Assembly: GCA_003527225.1 (NCBI GenBank)
Contig: DPXQ01000134.1
Coordinates: forward strand, 1 to 10,524
Length of the DNA stretch: 10,524 nucleotides
Direction of reading: 5' to 3'
DNA from: Rhizobium sp.
Lineage (GTDB): Bacteria > Pseudomonadota > Alphaproteobacteria > Rhizobiales > Rhizobiaceae
Position 1 is the first letter of the stretch, and every line of letters begins with the position of its first letter. The position numbers were made by a program, and so were the translations under genes. The notes under the pieces were generated by a model, which saw only the letters and a program-made list of their open reading frames with translations, did not search any database and was not told where the DNA came from. This document shows positions 1 through 8,051 of this stretch, one piece after another.

Positions 1-1
1 G

Positions 2-2173
2 TCCGAGGAACGCCGCGAGCCGCCCGATATCGACGTCGATTTCGAACATGAGCGGCGCGAGATCGACATGCAGTGGGTGTTCGACACCTATGGCCGGGAC
101 CGCGCCGCGCTGTGCTCGACGGTCATCCGCTATCGCACCAAGGGCGCGATGCGCGACGTCGGCAAGGCGCTCGGCCTGACCGAGGATCTGATCAAGACGC
201 TCTCGGGCCAGGTCTGGGGCTGGTCGGAAGGCGTCGAGGAGAAGCACGTCCAGGCGCTCAACCTCAATCTCGGCGATCGGCGCCTGCGCCTGGCGCTCGA
301 TCTCGCACGCCAGCTCATGGGCGCGCCGCGCCATCTGTCGCAGCACCCTGGTGGATTTGTTCTCACACACGACCGGCTCGATGAGCTGGTGCCGATCGAG
401 CCCGCCGCGATGGTGGACCGCCAGGTGATCGAATGGGACAAGGATGACATCGACGCCTTGCGCTTCATGAAGGTCGACGTTTTGGCCTTGGGGATGTTGA
501 GCTGCATGAAGCACGGCCTCGACATGCTCGCCGACCACAAAGGCATCAATCTCGACCTCGCTACGATCCCGGCCGAGGACCCGCGCACCTACGCGATGAT
601 CAGGCGGGCCGATACGCTCGGCACCTTCCAGATCGAATCCCGCGCGCAGATGTCGATGCTGCCGAGGCTGAAACCGCGGACCTTCTACGACCTCGTGGTG
701 CAGGTCGCGATCGTCAGGCCCGGACCAATCCAAGGCGACATGGTGCATCCTTATCTGCGTCGGCGCGAAGGCCTGGAGCCCGTCGTCTTCCCTAAGCCCG
801 AACTGGAGAAGGTGCTGGGAAAGACCCTGGGCGTGCCGCTCTTTCAGGAGCAGGCCATGCGCGTCGCCATCGAGTGCGCCGGCTTCACCCCCGGCGAGGC
901 CGACATGCTCCGAAAGTCGATGGCTACCTTCAAGTTCACCGGCGGTGTTTCCAGCTTCAAGGAGAAGTTGATCAAGGGGATGGTCGGCAACGGCTATGAG
1001 CGCGAATTCGCGGAGGCGACGTTCAAGCAGCTCGAAGGCTTCGGCTCTTACGGATTTCCGGAATCGCACGCAGCCTCTTTTGCGCTGATCGCCTATGCCA
1101 GCGCCTGGCTGAAATGCTGGCATCCCGATGTCTTCTGCGCTGCGCTGCTCAATGCCCAGCCCATGGGCTTCTATGCCCCGGCGCAGATCGTCCGCGATGC
1201 GTCGGAGCATGGCGTCGACATCCGGCCCGTTTGCGCCAATGCCTCGCGCTGGGACTGCACGCTGGAGCCGACGGACGACGACGGCCGCTTTGCCGTGCGC
1301 CTCGGCCTGCGCATGGTCAAAGGTCTCGCCAACGCGCACGGAGCGGCGATCGTCGGCGCGCGGGCCGATCAGCCCTTCGCCTCGATCGACGATCTCTGGC
1401 GTCGCGCAGGAGTGCCATCCGCTGCCTTGGTCCAGCTAGCCGAGGCTGACGCCTTCCGTCCCGCGCTGGGGCTCGCCCGCCGCGAGGCGTTATGGGCAAT
1501 CAAGGCCCTGCGCGACGAGCCGCTTCCGCTATTCGCGGCCGCGTCCGCCCGTGAGGCGGAGATCGTGCCCGAGGTGAACGAGCCCGCCATCGCGCTGCGG
1601 CCCATGACGGCGGGCAGCGAGGTGGTTGAGGACTATGGCCATGTCGGGCTGACGCTCCGATCCCATCCGTTGAGCTTCCTGCGCGAGGATCTGCGCCGCC
1701 GGCGGATCGTCTCCTGTGCCGAGGCCATGGCGACCCGTGACGGGCGTTGGCTGGAGGCGGCCGGCATCGTCCTGGTCCGCCAGCGCCCGGGCAGCGCCAA
1801 AGGCGTGATGTTCATCACTCTGGAAGATGAGACGGGCATCGCCAATCTCGTGGTCTGGGCAAAGGTGTTCGAGGCGAACCGCCGCGCCGTGCTGTCGGCC
1901 AGCATGATGGCGGTTCGCGGCCGCATCCAGCGCGAGGGCGATGTCGTCCACCTGGTCGCCCAGCGCATCAGCGACCTCTCGGCCGACCTCGCTAGCGTCG
2001 GCAGCCGCGACGCGGCGTTCCCGCTGCCCCACGGCCGCGGCGACCAGGCCCGCAACGGCGGCGTCGGTCCCGATCCGCGCGAGCTGCCGCCCAAGGGGCT
2101 GCGCACCCGCGACATCTACATCCCCGACCTGCATATCGACACGATCAAGGTGAAGGCGCGGAATTTTCATTAG
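2..2173 (+). CDS. dnaE2: Error-prone DNA polymerase DnaE2/ImuC, 5'-truncated by window edge
   Basis: This is a C-family polymerase alpha-subunit paralogue of the ImuA-ImuB-DnaE2 translesion mutasome, which copies damaged DNA during the SOS response. The frame is open from base 2 and 723 residues are visible; the family is usually about 1050-1100 aa, so the N-terminal PHP domain lies to the left of the window. Visible residues 7-14 are PPDIDVDF, whose last two Asp (D11, D13) match the catalytic Asp pair of E. coli DnaE. The motif [17 protein letters not shown] follows at about 239-255 and is typical of DnaE2 rather than DnaE1. A helix-hairpin-helix region lies around 430-500 and an OB-fold ([19 protein letters not shown]) around 602-620. 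The C-terminus ends in the [16 protein letters not shown] tail seen in this family. No frameshift is visible. Any imuA/imuB genes would be upstream, outside the window. Confidence 0.96.
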   Translation, partial: SEERREPPDIDVDFEHERREIDMQWVFDTYGRDRAALCSTVIRYRTKGAMRDVGKALGLTEDLIKTLSGQVWGWSEGVEEKHVQALNLNLGDRRLRLALDLARQLMGAPRHLSQHPGGFVLTHDRLDELVPIEPAAMVDRQVIEWDKDDIDALRFMKVDVLALGMLSCMKHGLDMLADHKGINLDLATIPAEDPRTYAMIRRADTLGTFQIESRAQMSMLPRLKPRTFYDLVVQVAIVRPGPIQGDMVHPYLRRREGLEPVVFPKPELEKVLGKTLGVPLFQEQAMRVAIECAGFTPGEADMLRKSMATFKFTGGVSSFKEKLIKGMVGNGYEREFAEATFKQLEGFGSYGFPESHAASFALIAYASAWLKCWHPDVFCAALLNAQPMGFYAPAQIVRDASEHGVDIRPVCANASRWDCTLEPTDDDGRFAVRLGLRMVKGLANAHGAAIVGARADQPFASIDDLWRRAGVPSAALVQLAEADAFRPALGLARREALWAIKALRDEPLPLFAAASAREAEIVPEVNEPAIALRPMTAGSEVVEDYGHVGLTLRSHPLSFLREDLRRRRIVSCAEAMATRDGRWLEAAGIVLVRQRPGSAKGVMFITLEDETGIANLVVWAKVFEANRRAVLSASMMAVRGRIQREGDVVHLVAQRISDLSADLASVGSRDAAFPLPHGRGDQARNGGVGPDPRELPPKGLRTRDIYIPDLHIDTIKVKARNFH

Positions 2174-2377
2174 CGGCGCACTTCGGTCGCTCGCTTATAC
2201 TTCCACCTGCCACGCGGTTGTTTCCCGACGACGAGGCAGTGCATAACGCGACATTATATTTCGCAGCGCTAGTTTCAGGAAATATTCCTACGATAGAATG
2301 CATGGCGCTGCGCTACCGTGCAGTTGCATCACCGGCGACGGAGCGGGACAACAGAAGGAAGGACACCAGGGGGGCGT
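2174..2377 (+). promoter_or_regulatory. Intergenic region, probable promoter of the five-gene cluster
   Basis: These 204 bases separate dnaE2 from the next gene and are locally AT-rich compared with the flanks. Two -10-like hexamers are present, TATATT at 2255-2260 and TAGAAT at 2294-2299 (each 5/6 to TATAAT), but neither has a convincing -35 at 16-18 bases. A perfect 8-bp inverted repeat, CGCAGCGC at 2262-2269 and GCGCTGCG at 2305-2312, surrounds a small palindrome GGAA-N3-TTCC at 2278-2288, so an operator is possible. No GTTC-N7-GTTC box and no intrinsic terminator for dnaE2 is visible. The promoter call rests mostly on position. Confidence 0.4.
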
Positions 2378-5341
2378 ATGATCAATCGCGGTTCGGAATG
2401 GCACCGCTGGGAGCCGCATATCCACGCGCCCGGCACTTTGTTCAACAATCAGTTCAAAGGTCCGAATGCCTGGGGCGACTACCTCACCAGCCTCGAACAG
2501 GCGACGCCCGTTATCCGCGCGATCGCAGTGACCGACTATTATTGCACCGATACCTACCAGCACGTCGTGCGGGAGATGAAGGAAAACGACCGCCTGCCGG
2601 AAGTCGCGCTTGTCTTCCCCAATGTCGAGCTACGGCTCGATGTCGCCACGGTGAAAGAACGCTGGACCAACATCCACCTTCTCGTCTGCCCCGACGATCC
2701 GAAGCATGTCTCAGAGGTCGAGCGCTTTCTCAGCCGGCTGCGATTTGAGGCGTTTGGCGACAACTTTGCCTGCACGCGAGAGGATCTTGCCAAGCTAGGA
2801 CGGAAGTCCAAGCCGGATCTGACCGATGAGCGGGCCGCGTTCCGCCACGGCGCCTCGCAGTTCAAGGTCAACTTTGGAAAATTGCGCGAGGAGTACGCCA
2901 GGAGCGACTGGGCGAAAGAGAACATCCTGATCGCAGTCGCTGGCGCCGAAACCGATGGCACTTCCGGTATCCGCGGCGCCAATGACGCGACCCTCCGTCA
3001 GGAGATCGAGAAGTTCGCGCACGTCATTTTTGCCAGCAGCCCGGCGCAGCGCGATTTCTGGCTCGGTCGGAAAAGCGGCGTCGGCGAGGACGTCCTTCGC
3101 GAACGATATGACGGGTGCAAACCCTGCCTGCACGGCAGCGATGCGCATGAGCAGGCGACCGTCGCCAAGCCCGATGGCAATCGCTATTCCTGGATCAAAG
3201 GCGCGCTGGAATTCGATGCGCTACGCCAAGCCTATATCGATCCTGCCGGTCGGGCTTATGTCGGCCCTCATCCCCCGTTTCGGGCGACGCCCGCCCGCGT
3301 CATCGCGGAGGTCGAGTTGACGGGCGCAGACTGGGCGCAGACGCCGAAGCTCGCCCTCAACCCCGGTTTGGTCGCCATCATCGGCGCCAGGGGCTCCGGC
3401 AAGACCGCCCTTGCGGATGCGATCGCGGCGGGATGCGACGCGACGGATGGCCGATTGAGCAATGCGTCATTTATCGTGCGAGCGCGCGAGCACCTCGACG
3501 GCGTGGGCGTCCGGCTGAACTGGGAGACCGGAGATCCGTCGGTGCGCCCCTTGCTCGACGACTCATTTGATCCGTCGCTCTATCCGCGAGCGCGGTATCT
3601 CTCCCAGAAGTTCGTCGAGGAGCTTTGCTCGGCCGATGGCCTGAAGGACGAATTGCTGAGCGAGATCGAGCGGGTCATTTTTGAAGCGCACAGCACGCTC
3701 GAACGCGACGGCGCGACGGATTTCGGCGAGCTGCTGGAGTTGCGGACGACCGTGTTGCGCGACAACCGCGACCGCGACGAGGAGGCTATTGAGACACTCT
3801 CCGATCAAATCGGGCTCGAGCGCGAGAAGCAAACCCAGATCGCGGGCCTCAAATCGCAGATCACTCAGAAGGACGCGCTGATCGCCGGCTATATCAAAAG
3901 CCGGGACAAGCTGGTGACCGCAGGCAGCGCGGAGCGCGTCGCGCGGCTGAACGCGCTCACCGAAGCGGCCGATTATGTCCGGACGCAGATTCGGCTCTGG
4001 TCGCAGGAGAGTCAGGCACTACGCTCTTTGCAGAACGACGTCGCGGATTTCCGAACAAATCGCGCGCCGATGGCCCTGCGAACGACCAAGCAGAACTTCG
4101 TCGGTGCACATCTCGACGACACGTCGTGGGAGGTATTCCGGCAGACCTACGCCGGCAACGTCGACGGGACATTGACCGAGCGGCTGACCAAGGCTGAGAA
4201 AGCAACGGCCGGGTGGCGGGGTAAAGAGCTGCCGCGTAAGGCGAGCGACCAGGAGCCCTATGTTGCCGACGATGCCGAGCTGAAGCAATTGTCGTTGGGC
4301 GAACTTGAGGCCGAGATCGGCCGCATCCAGCGCCTCATCAACATTGATACCGACACCGCCAATCGCTTGCGCACGATAACCACCAAGATCGGGGACGAGA
4401 ACGCGGCGCTGAAACGCCTGAAGGATTCGCTGGCCGATTGTGAAGGCGCCGCGGCGCGGACCACCCAGCTCCAGTCCGATCGAGAGAAGGCCTATTTGCG
4501 CGTCTTCGAATCCATCGTCGCCGAAGAGCAAGTGCTGCACGCGCTCTATCGACCGCTCATGGACCGGCTTGCGCAGGCGTCCGGGACGCTGCGCAAATTG
4601 TCGTTCTCGGTGTCACGCCATGCGGACGTGCATCGCTGGGCGGAGGAGGGCGAAGGTCTGTTCGACAAACGGCGTACCGGCCCGTTCAAGGGCGTCGGTA
4701 CGTTGGAGGCCTGGGCCAATGCGCTGCTGAAGCCCGCGTGGGAATCAGGCGATCCAAGAGCCGTTGCCGAGGCCATGGCGGGATTTCGTCAGGCTCATCA
4801 GGCCGAGCTGCTCGATCTCTCCGAGGTGCCGCGATCACAGCAAGCGGATTATCGCTCCTGGCTGAGACGCTTCGCCAAGTGGCTCTATGGCACCAGCCAT
4901 ATCGAGATCAGCTACAGCATCGACTACGAAGCCGTCGACATCCGCAAGCTCTCTCCGGGCACGCGCGGTATCGTCCTGCTGCTGCTCTATCTTGCCTTGG
5001 ACGACAGCGATGACCGCCCGCTGATCATCGACCAGCCGGAGGAAAACCTCGATCCAAAGTCGATTTTCGACGAGCTTGTCGACCTCTTCATCGCCGCGAA
5101 AAACGTGCGCCAGGTCATTATGGTGACGCACAACGCGAACCTCGTCATCAACACGGACGCCGACCAGGTCATCGTCGCGTTTTCCGGCACTCATACGCCG
5201 GGCAAGCTGCCACCCATCCGCTATCTGTCGGGTGGCCTCGAAAACGCGGATATGCGCAAGCACGTCTGCGACATCCTTGAAGGTGGCGCGCGCGCCTTCA
5301 AGGAGCGAGCCCGGCGTCTTCGCGTCCGCCTTGACAGATAG
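2378..5341 (+). CDS. PHP-domain/SMC-like ATPase (TrlF-like), 987 aa
   Basis: This is a large protein joining an N-terminal PHP-type metal phosphoesterase to an ABC/SMC-like ATPase split by a long coiled coil. PHP metal ligands are visible as H14-x-H16, D53, E84, H100 and D255-x-H257 (in HGSDAHE). The ATPase head has Walker A GARGSGKT (336-343), a Q-loop YLSQKF (407-412), a signature-like LSPGTRG (858-864), Walker B LIIDQPEENLD (882-892) and an H-loop MVTHNAN (915-921). Charged heptad-like sequence fills about 440-730. The likely role is ATP-gated nucleic-acid or nucleotide phosphoester cleavage in the cytoplasm; the substrate is unknown. I chose ATG 2378 because AGGGGGG lies 5 bases upstream and the conserved PHP start HRWEPHIH follows; an in-frame extension to 2318 adds a low-complexity Arg/Gly leader. 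The name TrlF for this architecture is recalled, not checked. It is the first gene of a five-gene run. Confidence 0.88.
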   Translation: MINRGSEWHRWEPHIHAPGTLFNNQFKGPNAWGDYLTSLEQATPVIRAIAVTDYYCTDTYQHVVREMKENDRLPEVALVFPNVELRLDVATVKERWTNIHLLVCPDDPKHVSEVERFLSRLRFEAFGDNFACTREDLAKLGRKSKPDLTDERAAFRHGASQFKVNFGKLREEYARSDWAKENILIAVAGAETDGTSGIRGANDATLRQEIEKFAHVIFASSPAQRDFWLGRKSGVGEDVLRERYDGCKPCLHGSDAHEQATVAKPDGNRYSWIKGALEFDALRQAYIDPAGRAYVGPHPPFRATPARVIAEVELTGADWAQTPKLALNPGLVAIIGARGSGKTALADAIAAGCDATDGRLSNASFIVRAREHLDGVGVRLNWETGDPSVRPLLDDSFDPSLYPRARYLSQKFVEELCSADGLKDELLSEIERVIFEAHSTLERDGATDFGELLELRTTVLRDNRDRDEEAIETLSDQIGLEREKQTQIAGLKSQITQKDALIAGYIKSRDKLVTAGSAERVARLNALTEAADYVRTQIRLWSQESQALRSLQNDVADFRTNRAPMALRTTKQNFVGAHLDDTSWEVFRQTYAGNVDGTLTERLTKAEKATAGWRGKELPRKASDQEPYVADDAELKQLSLGELEAEIGRIQRLINIDTDTANRLRTITTKIGDENAALKRLKDSLADCEGAAARTTQLQSDREKAYLRVFESIVAEEQVLHALYRPLMDRLAQASGTLRKLSFSVSRHADVHRWAEEGEGLFDKRRTGPFKGVGTLEAWANALLKPAWESGDPRAVAEAMAGFRQAHQAELLDLSEVPRSQQADYRSWLRRFAKWLYGTSHIEISYSIDYEAVDIRKLSPGTRGIVLLLLYLALDDSDDRPLIIDQPEENLDPKSIFDELVDLFIAAKNVRQVIMVTHNANLVINTDADQVIVAFSGTHTPGKLPPIRYLSGGLENADMRKHVCDILEGGARAFKERARRLRVRLDR

Positions 5342-5350
5342 GACAGCGAG

Positions 5351-6037
5351 ATGGCCGCGCGTGACATCGCCGTCTCCGATACGCGACACCTTTTCGGCTC
5401 GTTGGCGGAGCGCGGCTGGTCTCTTCATTGCACCGAGGGCGCGGACGCCGACGCGACAGTGAGCGAACTCGGCAAGCTCGGCGATTGCCTCGGCACTCGA
5501 GTTGCCGGCCGCGCCGGCTCGTTCGGTGAGGTCATCGAGCCTCGTGGCGCCGACGATGCGCATCCGCGATCCTTGAGCGCCCGCTATGGCCTGGACGCCT
5601 TGCCGTTCCACACAGAGCTCAGCCATCGCACCAGACCCTGCCGCTACCTTCTCCTCGGGTGTATCGATCCAGGATCGCCAGCAGCGGCGACGATGCTCCT
5701 CGACTGGCAAACGCTGGGCCTTTCGCCGGAAGAGCTAGACCTTCTCGAAGGCACGCCGGTGCTCGTTCGTAGCGGCCGGCGTTCCTTCTACTCGACGATC
5801 CTCGCGCCGGGAGGAGCCTTCCTGCGATACGATCCCGGCTGTCTCGAACCCGTGGATCAGCGCGGCCGCATCGCTCTGGCGCTGATCGAGAACCGGATCG
5901 CCGGCGCTTCGTCCGAAGCCCATCACTGGCGGGAGGGCGACATCCTCATCATCGACAACTGGCGCGTCCTTCACGGGCGCAGCCCGTCGGACCGAGGGTC
6001 CGGCCGACGCCTAGCAAGGATCCTCATTGATGCCTGA
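5351..6037 (+). CDS. TauD/TfdA-like Fe(II)/2-oxoglutarate-dependent oxygenase, 228 aa
   Basis: This is a small double-stranded beta-helix oxygenase that should couple 2-oxoglutarate decarboxylation to hydroxylation or demethylation of an unknown substrate. The iron facial triad is visible as H87-x-E89 (LPFHTELSH) and the distal H208 in DNWRVLHGR. The basic run GSGRRLAR at 217-224 supplies the expected 2-oxoglutarate-binding arginine (R219 or R220), and AAATMLLD at 111-118 fits the usual Thr strand. It is shorter than catabolic TauD/TfdA (about 280-300 aa), so it is probably a minimal core. Start ATG 5351 lies 9 bases after the ATPase stop, and its end overlaps the next gene by 8 bases, so co-transcription and coupled translation with both neighbours are likely. 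No transporter or sulphonate gene is nearby, which argues against a role in nutrient scavenging. Modification of a nucleic acid or protein within the cluster is a guess. Confidence 0.82.
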   Translation: MAARDIAVSDTRHLFGSLAERGWSLHCTEGADADATVSELGKLGDCLGTRVAGRAGSFGEVIEPRGADDAHPRSLSARYGLDALPFHTELSHRTRPCRYLLLGCIDPGSPAAATMLLDWQTLGLSPEELDLLEGTPVLVRSGRRSFYSTILAPGGAFLRYDPGCLEPVDQRGRIALALIENRIAGASSEAHHWREGDILIIDNWRVLHGRSPSDRGSGRRLARILIDA

Positions 6038-6968
6038 AGACATCTTCATCGCCATAAACGCCGACGCGCTCCATGCAAAATCGAAGGCCTACGTTGGCCG
6101 TGCGTTGGCCCGCAAAGGCGCCGGCGATCTCGACGAGTATCAGCTCTGGGCGTCCCTCGCGCTCGAGCTGCTCGGCAAGGCCGCGCTCGCGCGCAAGCAT
6201 CCGAGCCTCGTGGTCGATCCGACCCATTGGCAGTCGATGTTCGTCGCCGCCGGCATCAACGTCACGACAGACGTGAAGACAATCACCGCCAAGACTCTGT
6301 TCGAGCGCCTGGCCCATCTCGTCCCCCGGTTCGACAAGACCGTCCAGAAATTCTGCCAGGACATCGCTGAGCGTCGAAACGCCGAGCTGCACTCGGCCGA
6401 TCTTCCGTTCCGGACGATGCGTCTCGACGCCTGGGAGGCACGCTATTGGCATGCGTGCGACACCATCTTGCACCAGATGGGTTCATCCCTCGAGCAATGG
6501 CTCGGCGCGGCCGACGCAAAAGCGCCCCGCCAGCTTCTCGATGAAGCCGCCAAGGCCCTCGCGGCTGCCGTCAAGCTGCGCGTCGAGGCTGCCCGGGAGC
6601 AATTCGAGGCGTTGAAGAAGGCAGAGCGCGAGCGCCTGACCGGCGAAGCGGAATTGCGCGAACCGCAGCACCAGGTCGGAATCTTCAAGGGCCGCTATGA
6701 CGAGATCTGGGCCGAGAGCTGCCCGGCCTGCAAATGCCGAGCCTTCATGACCGGCGAGCAAACCGGCGAAGACATCAGCGAGGAGCGCGATGAGCATGCG
6801 ATCTGGGAAGTCGTCGACCGCGAGTTCATCGGTGAAGAGTTTCGCTGCCCGACATGCGATTTGACGCTGATGGGAAGCGACGAAATCGACGCCTCTGGAC
6901 TGAACTACGTTCACGAGGACCAGCAAGAACGTGAAATGGAATACGAGCCCGACTACGGGAATGACTGA
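6030..6968 (+). CDS. HEPN-domain protein with C-terminal zinc ribbon, 312 aa
   Basis: The N-terminal half is alpha-helical (LWASLALELLGKAALARKHP at 34-53 is a typical HEPN first-helix pattern) and contains R116-N117-AEL-H121, an exact RNxxxH motif of catalytically competent HEPN ribonucleases. A charged helical linker, probably coiled coil, covers about 165-215. The C-terminal part has two CxxC knuckles, C231PAC234 and C273PTC276, forming a zinc ribbon that could bind nucleic acid or a partner; C236 is an extra Cys. The tail is very acidic. Start ATG 6030 has AAGGA at 6016-6020, nine bases upstream; TTG 6027 is in frame but less likely. The start lies inside the 3' end of the oxygenase gene (8-base overlap), suggesting translational coupling. 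Expected activity is metal-independent RNA cleavage, by family knowledge; target and trigger are unknown. Confidence 0.8.
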   Translation: MPEDIFIAINADALHAKSKAYVGRALARKGAGDLDEYQLWASLALELLGKAALARKHPSLVVDPTHWQSMFVAAGINVTTDVKTITAKTLFERLAHLVPRFDKTVQKFCQDIAERRNAELHSADLPFRTMRLDAWEARYWHACDTILHQMGSSLEQWLGAADAKAPRQLLDEAAKALAAAVKLRVEAAREQFEALKKAERERLTGEAELREPQHQVGIFKGRYDEIWAESCPACKCRAFMTGEQTGEDISEERDEHAIWEVVDREFIGEEFRCPTCDLTLMGSDEIDASGLNYVHEDQQEREMEYEPDYGND

Positions 6969-7003
6969 TCGCTGATGTAGACGGACGCAACGGAGCAAGG
7001 CCT

Positions 7004-7510
7004 ATGCCGGTTTACTTCATAGGCGAGGATGAAAACGGGTGCTCGCCGATCAAGGTCGGGGTCGCCAAGGACATCGGTCGCCGAAAAAGCGACCTGCAGA
7101 CCGGCAATCCCCTCGAACTCAAGCTCCTCGGCTGGATCACGTCGGCCGACGATTTCAAAACCGAGCGCGACCTGCATCGTCGCCTCGCATCCCGGCGCGG
7201 CCGCGGCGAGTGGTTCTACATCGAGCCGTCGGACGTCCTGCCCTTCCTGATGGAGGTCGGACAGCACGGTTTCGTAGCTAAGAATGCCGATGCCTTCGAG
7301 ATCACCGGCTACGATCGCGATGCCATCCCCGAATATCTCGGCGTGTGGGAATGGGCCGACCTCGAAATCGACGAATGCTGTCCCTTCTGCGGATGCCTGT
7401 GCGGCATGCATTTTCAGGAGGCCTCGCAGATGTACTACTGCATCCAGTGCGACACGCTCACCGACTTCTCGGAACTGTCCCCGGATGACCGCGATGGGCC
7501 AGAGGATTGA
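7004..7510 (+). CDS. GIY-YIG nuclease (T5orf172/Mug113-like) with C-terminal zinc ribbon, 168 aa
   Basis: Residues 3-83 fit the divergent GIY-YIG family found in phage and mobile-element proteins. They show VYFIG at 3-7 in place of GIY, IKVGVAK at 16-22 in place of YIG, an Arg pair R26-R27 before LQTGNP (31-36), the catalytic Glu in ERDLH (E54), and GEWFYI at 68-73. Such domains nick or cleave nucleic acids with a divalent metal. The remainder carries C126PFC129 and C146IQC149, a compact zinc ribbon with extra Cys at 125, 131 and 133. The Asp/Glu-rich C-terminus resembles that of the upstream HEPN-zinc-ribbon protein. ATG 7004 has CGGAG eight bases upstream; the gene follows the HEPN gene by 35 bases and precedes a second HEPN gene by 35 bases. 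The pairing suggests an effector or processing nuclease in one pathway, but no target can be read from the sequence. Confidence 0.83.
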   Translation: MPVYFIGEDENGCSPIKVGVAKDIGRRKSDLQTGNPLELKLLGWITSADDFKTERDLHRRLASRRGRGEWFYIEPSDVLPFLMEVGQHGFVAKNADAFEITGYDRDAIPEYLGVWEWADLEIDECCPFCGCLCGMHFQEASQMYYCIQCDTLTDFSELSPDDRDGPED

Positions 7511-7545
7511 CTGGCCTCAAGACCAACAACGAATGGGGGCATAAC

Positions 7546-8046
7546 ATGAGCATGCAATGGCTGTTGGCGCGAGCACCGGGATTCCAGGCGCTGCCCGAAA
7601 AGGACCGCGCGGCGATCTTCAACTTCACCTTTCTGTGGAGCCTGTTCGAGGCCCAAGTCATGGGCAATTTTGCGCGTGCCGACCTGATTTGCGCGAAGGC
7701 CGATGAGTGGCGCGATGCGGGTACGCTCGACGCCGACCAGTATGATGGGGAGTTGGCCTACTTTCGGCAGCGCTACTTCGCGAACGGGCAATTCACGCAC
7801 CACTTCGCCCACCTGCATCTGCGCCCTGCCGATCAGCCCGACCTCATCCGATCGGTCCTCGACGGAAGCAACAACGACCCGCGCGATCGGCTGCTGACCG
7901 TGTTGATGATCGTCTGGCGCTTTCGGAACAATCTGTTCCACGGCGAGAAGTGGGCGTACCAGCTCCAAGGCCAGCAGGCGAATTTCACCCACGCCAATGC
8001 CGTGTTAATGCGGCTCCTCGAACGGCATGGGCAGTTAGCGGCCTGA
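7546..8046 (+). CDS. Small HEPN-domain protein, 166 aa
   Basis: This is a single-domain, mostly helical protein with R127-N128-NLF-H132 followed by GEKW, again the exact HEPN RNxxxH motif. The upstream helix AAIFNFTFLWSLFEAQV (about 21-37) fits the first HEPN helix, and the motif sits late in the domain as expected. Apart from the motif it does not look like the HEPN-zinc-ribbon protein two genes upstream, so it is probably a different HEPN subfamily rather than a recent duplicate. ATG 7546 was chosen because GGGGG at 7535-7539 lies six bases upstream; ATG 7552 and an in-frame TTG 7507 overlapping the previous stop are weaker options. It is the last gene of the five-gene run, and its stop is 5 bases from the end of a convergent gene. 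Likely a ribonuclease toxin or effector, or a partner of the larger HEPN protein; which of these is not visible. Confidence 0.78.
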   Translation: MSMQWLLARAPGFQALPEKDRAAIFNFTFLWSLFEAQVMGNFARADLICAKADEWRDAGTLDADQYDGELAYFRQRYFANGQFTHHFAHLHLRPADQPDLIRSVLDGSNNDPRDRLLTVLMIVWRFRNNLFHGEKWAYQLQGQQANFTHANAVLMRLLERHGQLAA

Positions 8047-8051
8047 CGGCG

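Noticed and set aside
1529..2170. Minus-strand open frame of 213 codons over the 3' end of dnaE2
   Set aside because: It mirrors the codon pattern of dnaE2 and has no ribosome site or recognisable domain.
2318..2377. In-frame ATG at 2318 as start of the PHP-ATPase
   Set aside because: It adds 20 low-complexity Arg/Gly residues without family character, whereas ATG 2378 has a good ribosome site and begins just before the PHP motif.
2440..2455. GTTC-N8-GTTC resembling a LexA box near the start of the PHP-ATPase gene
   Set aside because: The spacer is 8 bases rather than 7 and the site is inside coding sequence, so it does not fit the operator.
4835..5710. Long open frame on the minus strand (291 codons) across the ATPase/oxygenase junction
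   Set aside because: It is antisense to two genes with clear motifs, and its sequence shows no family features; long antisense frames are common in GC-rich DNA.
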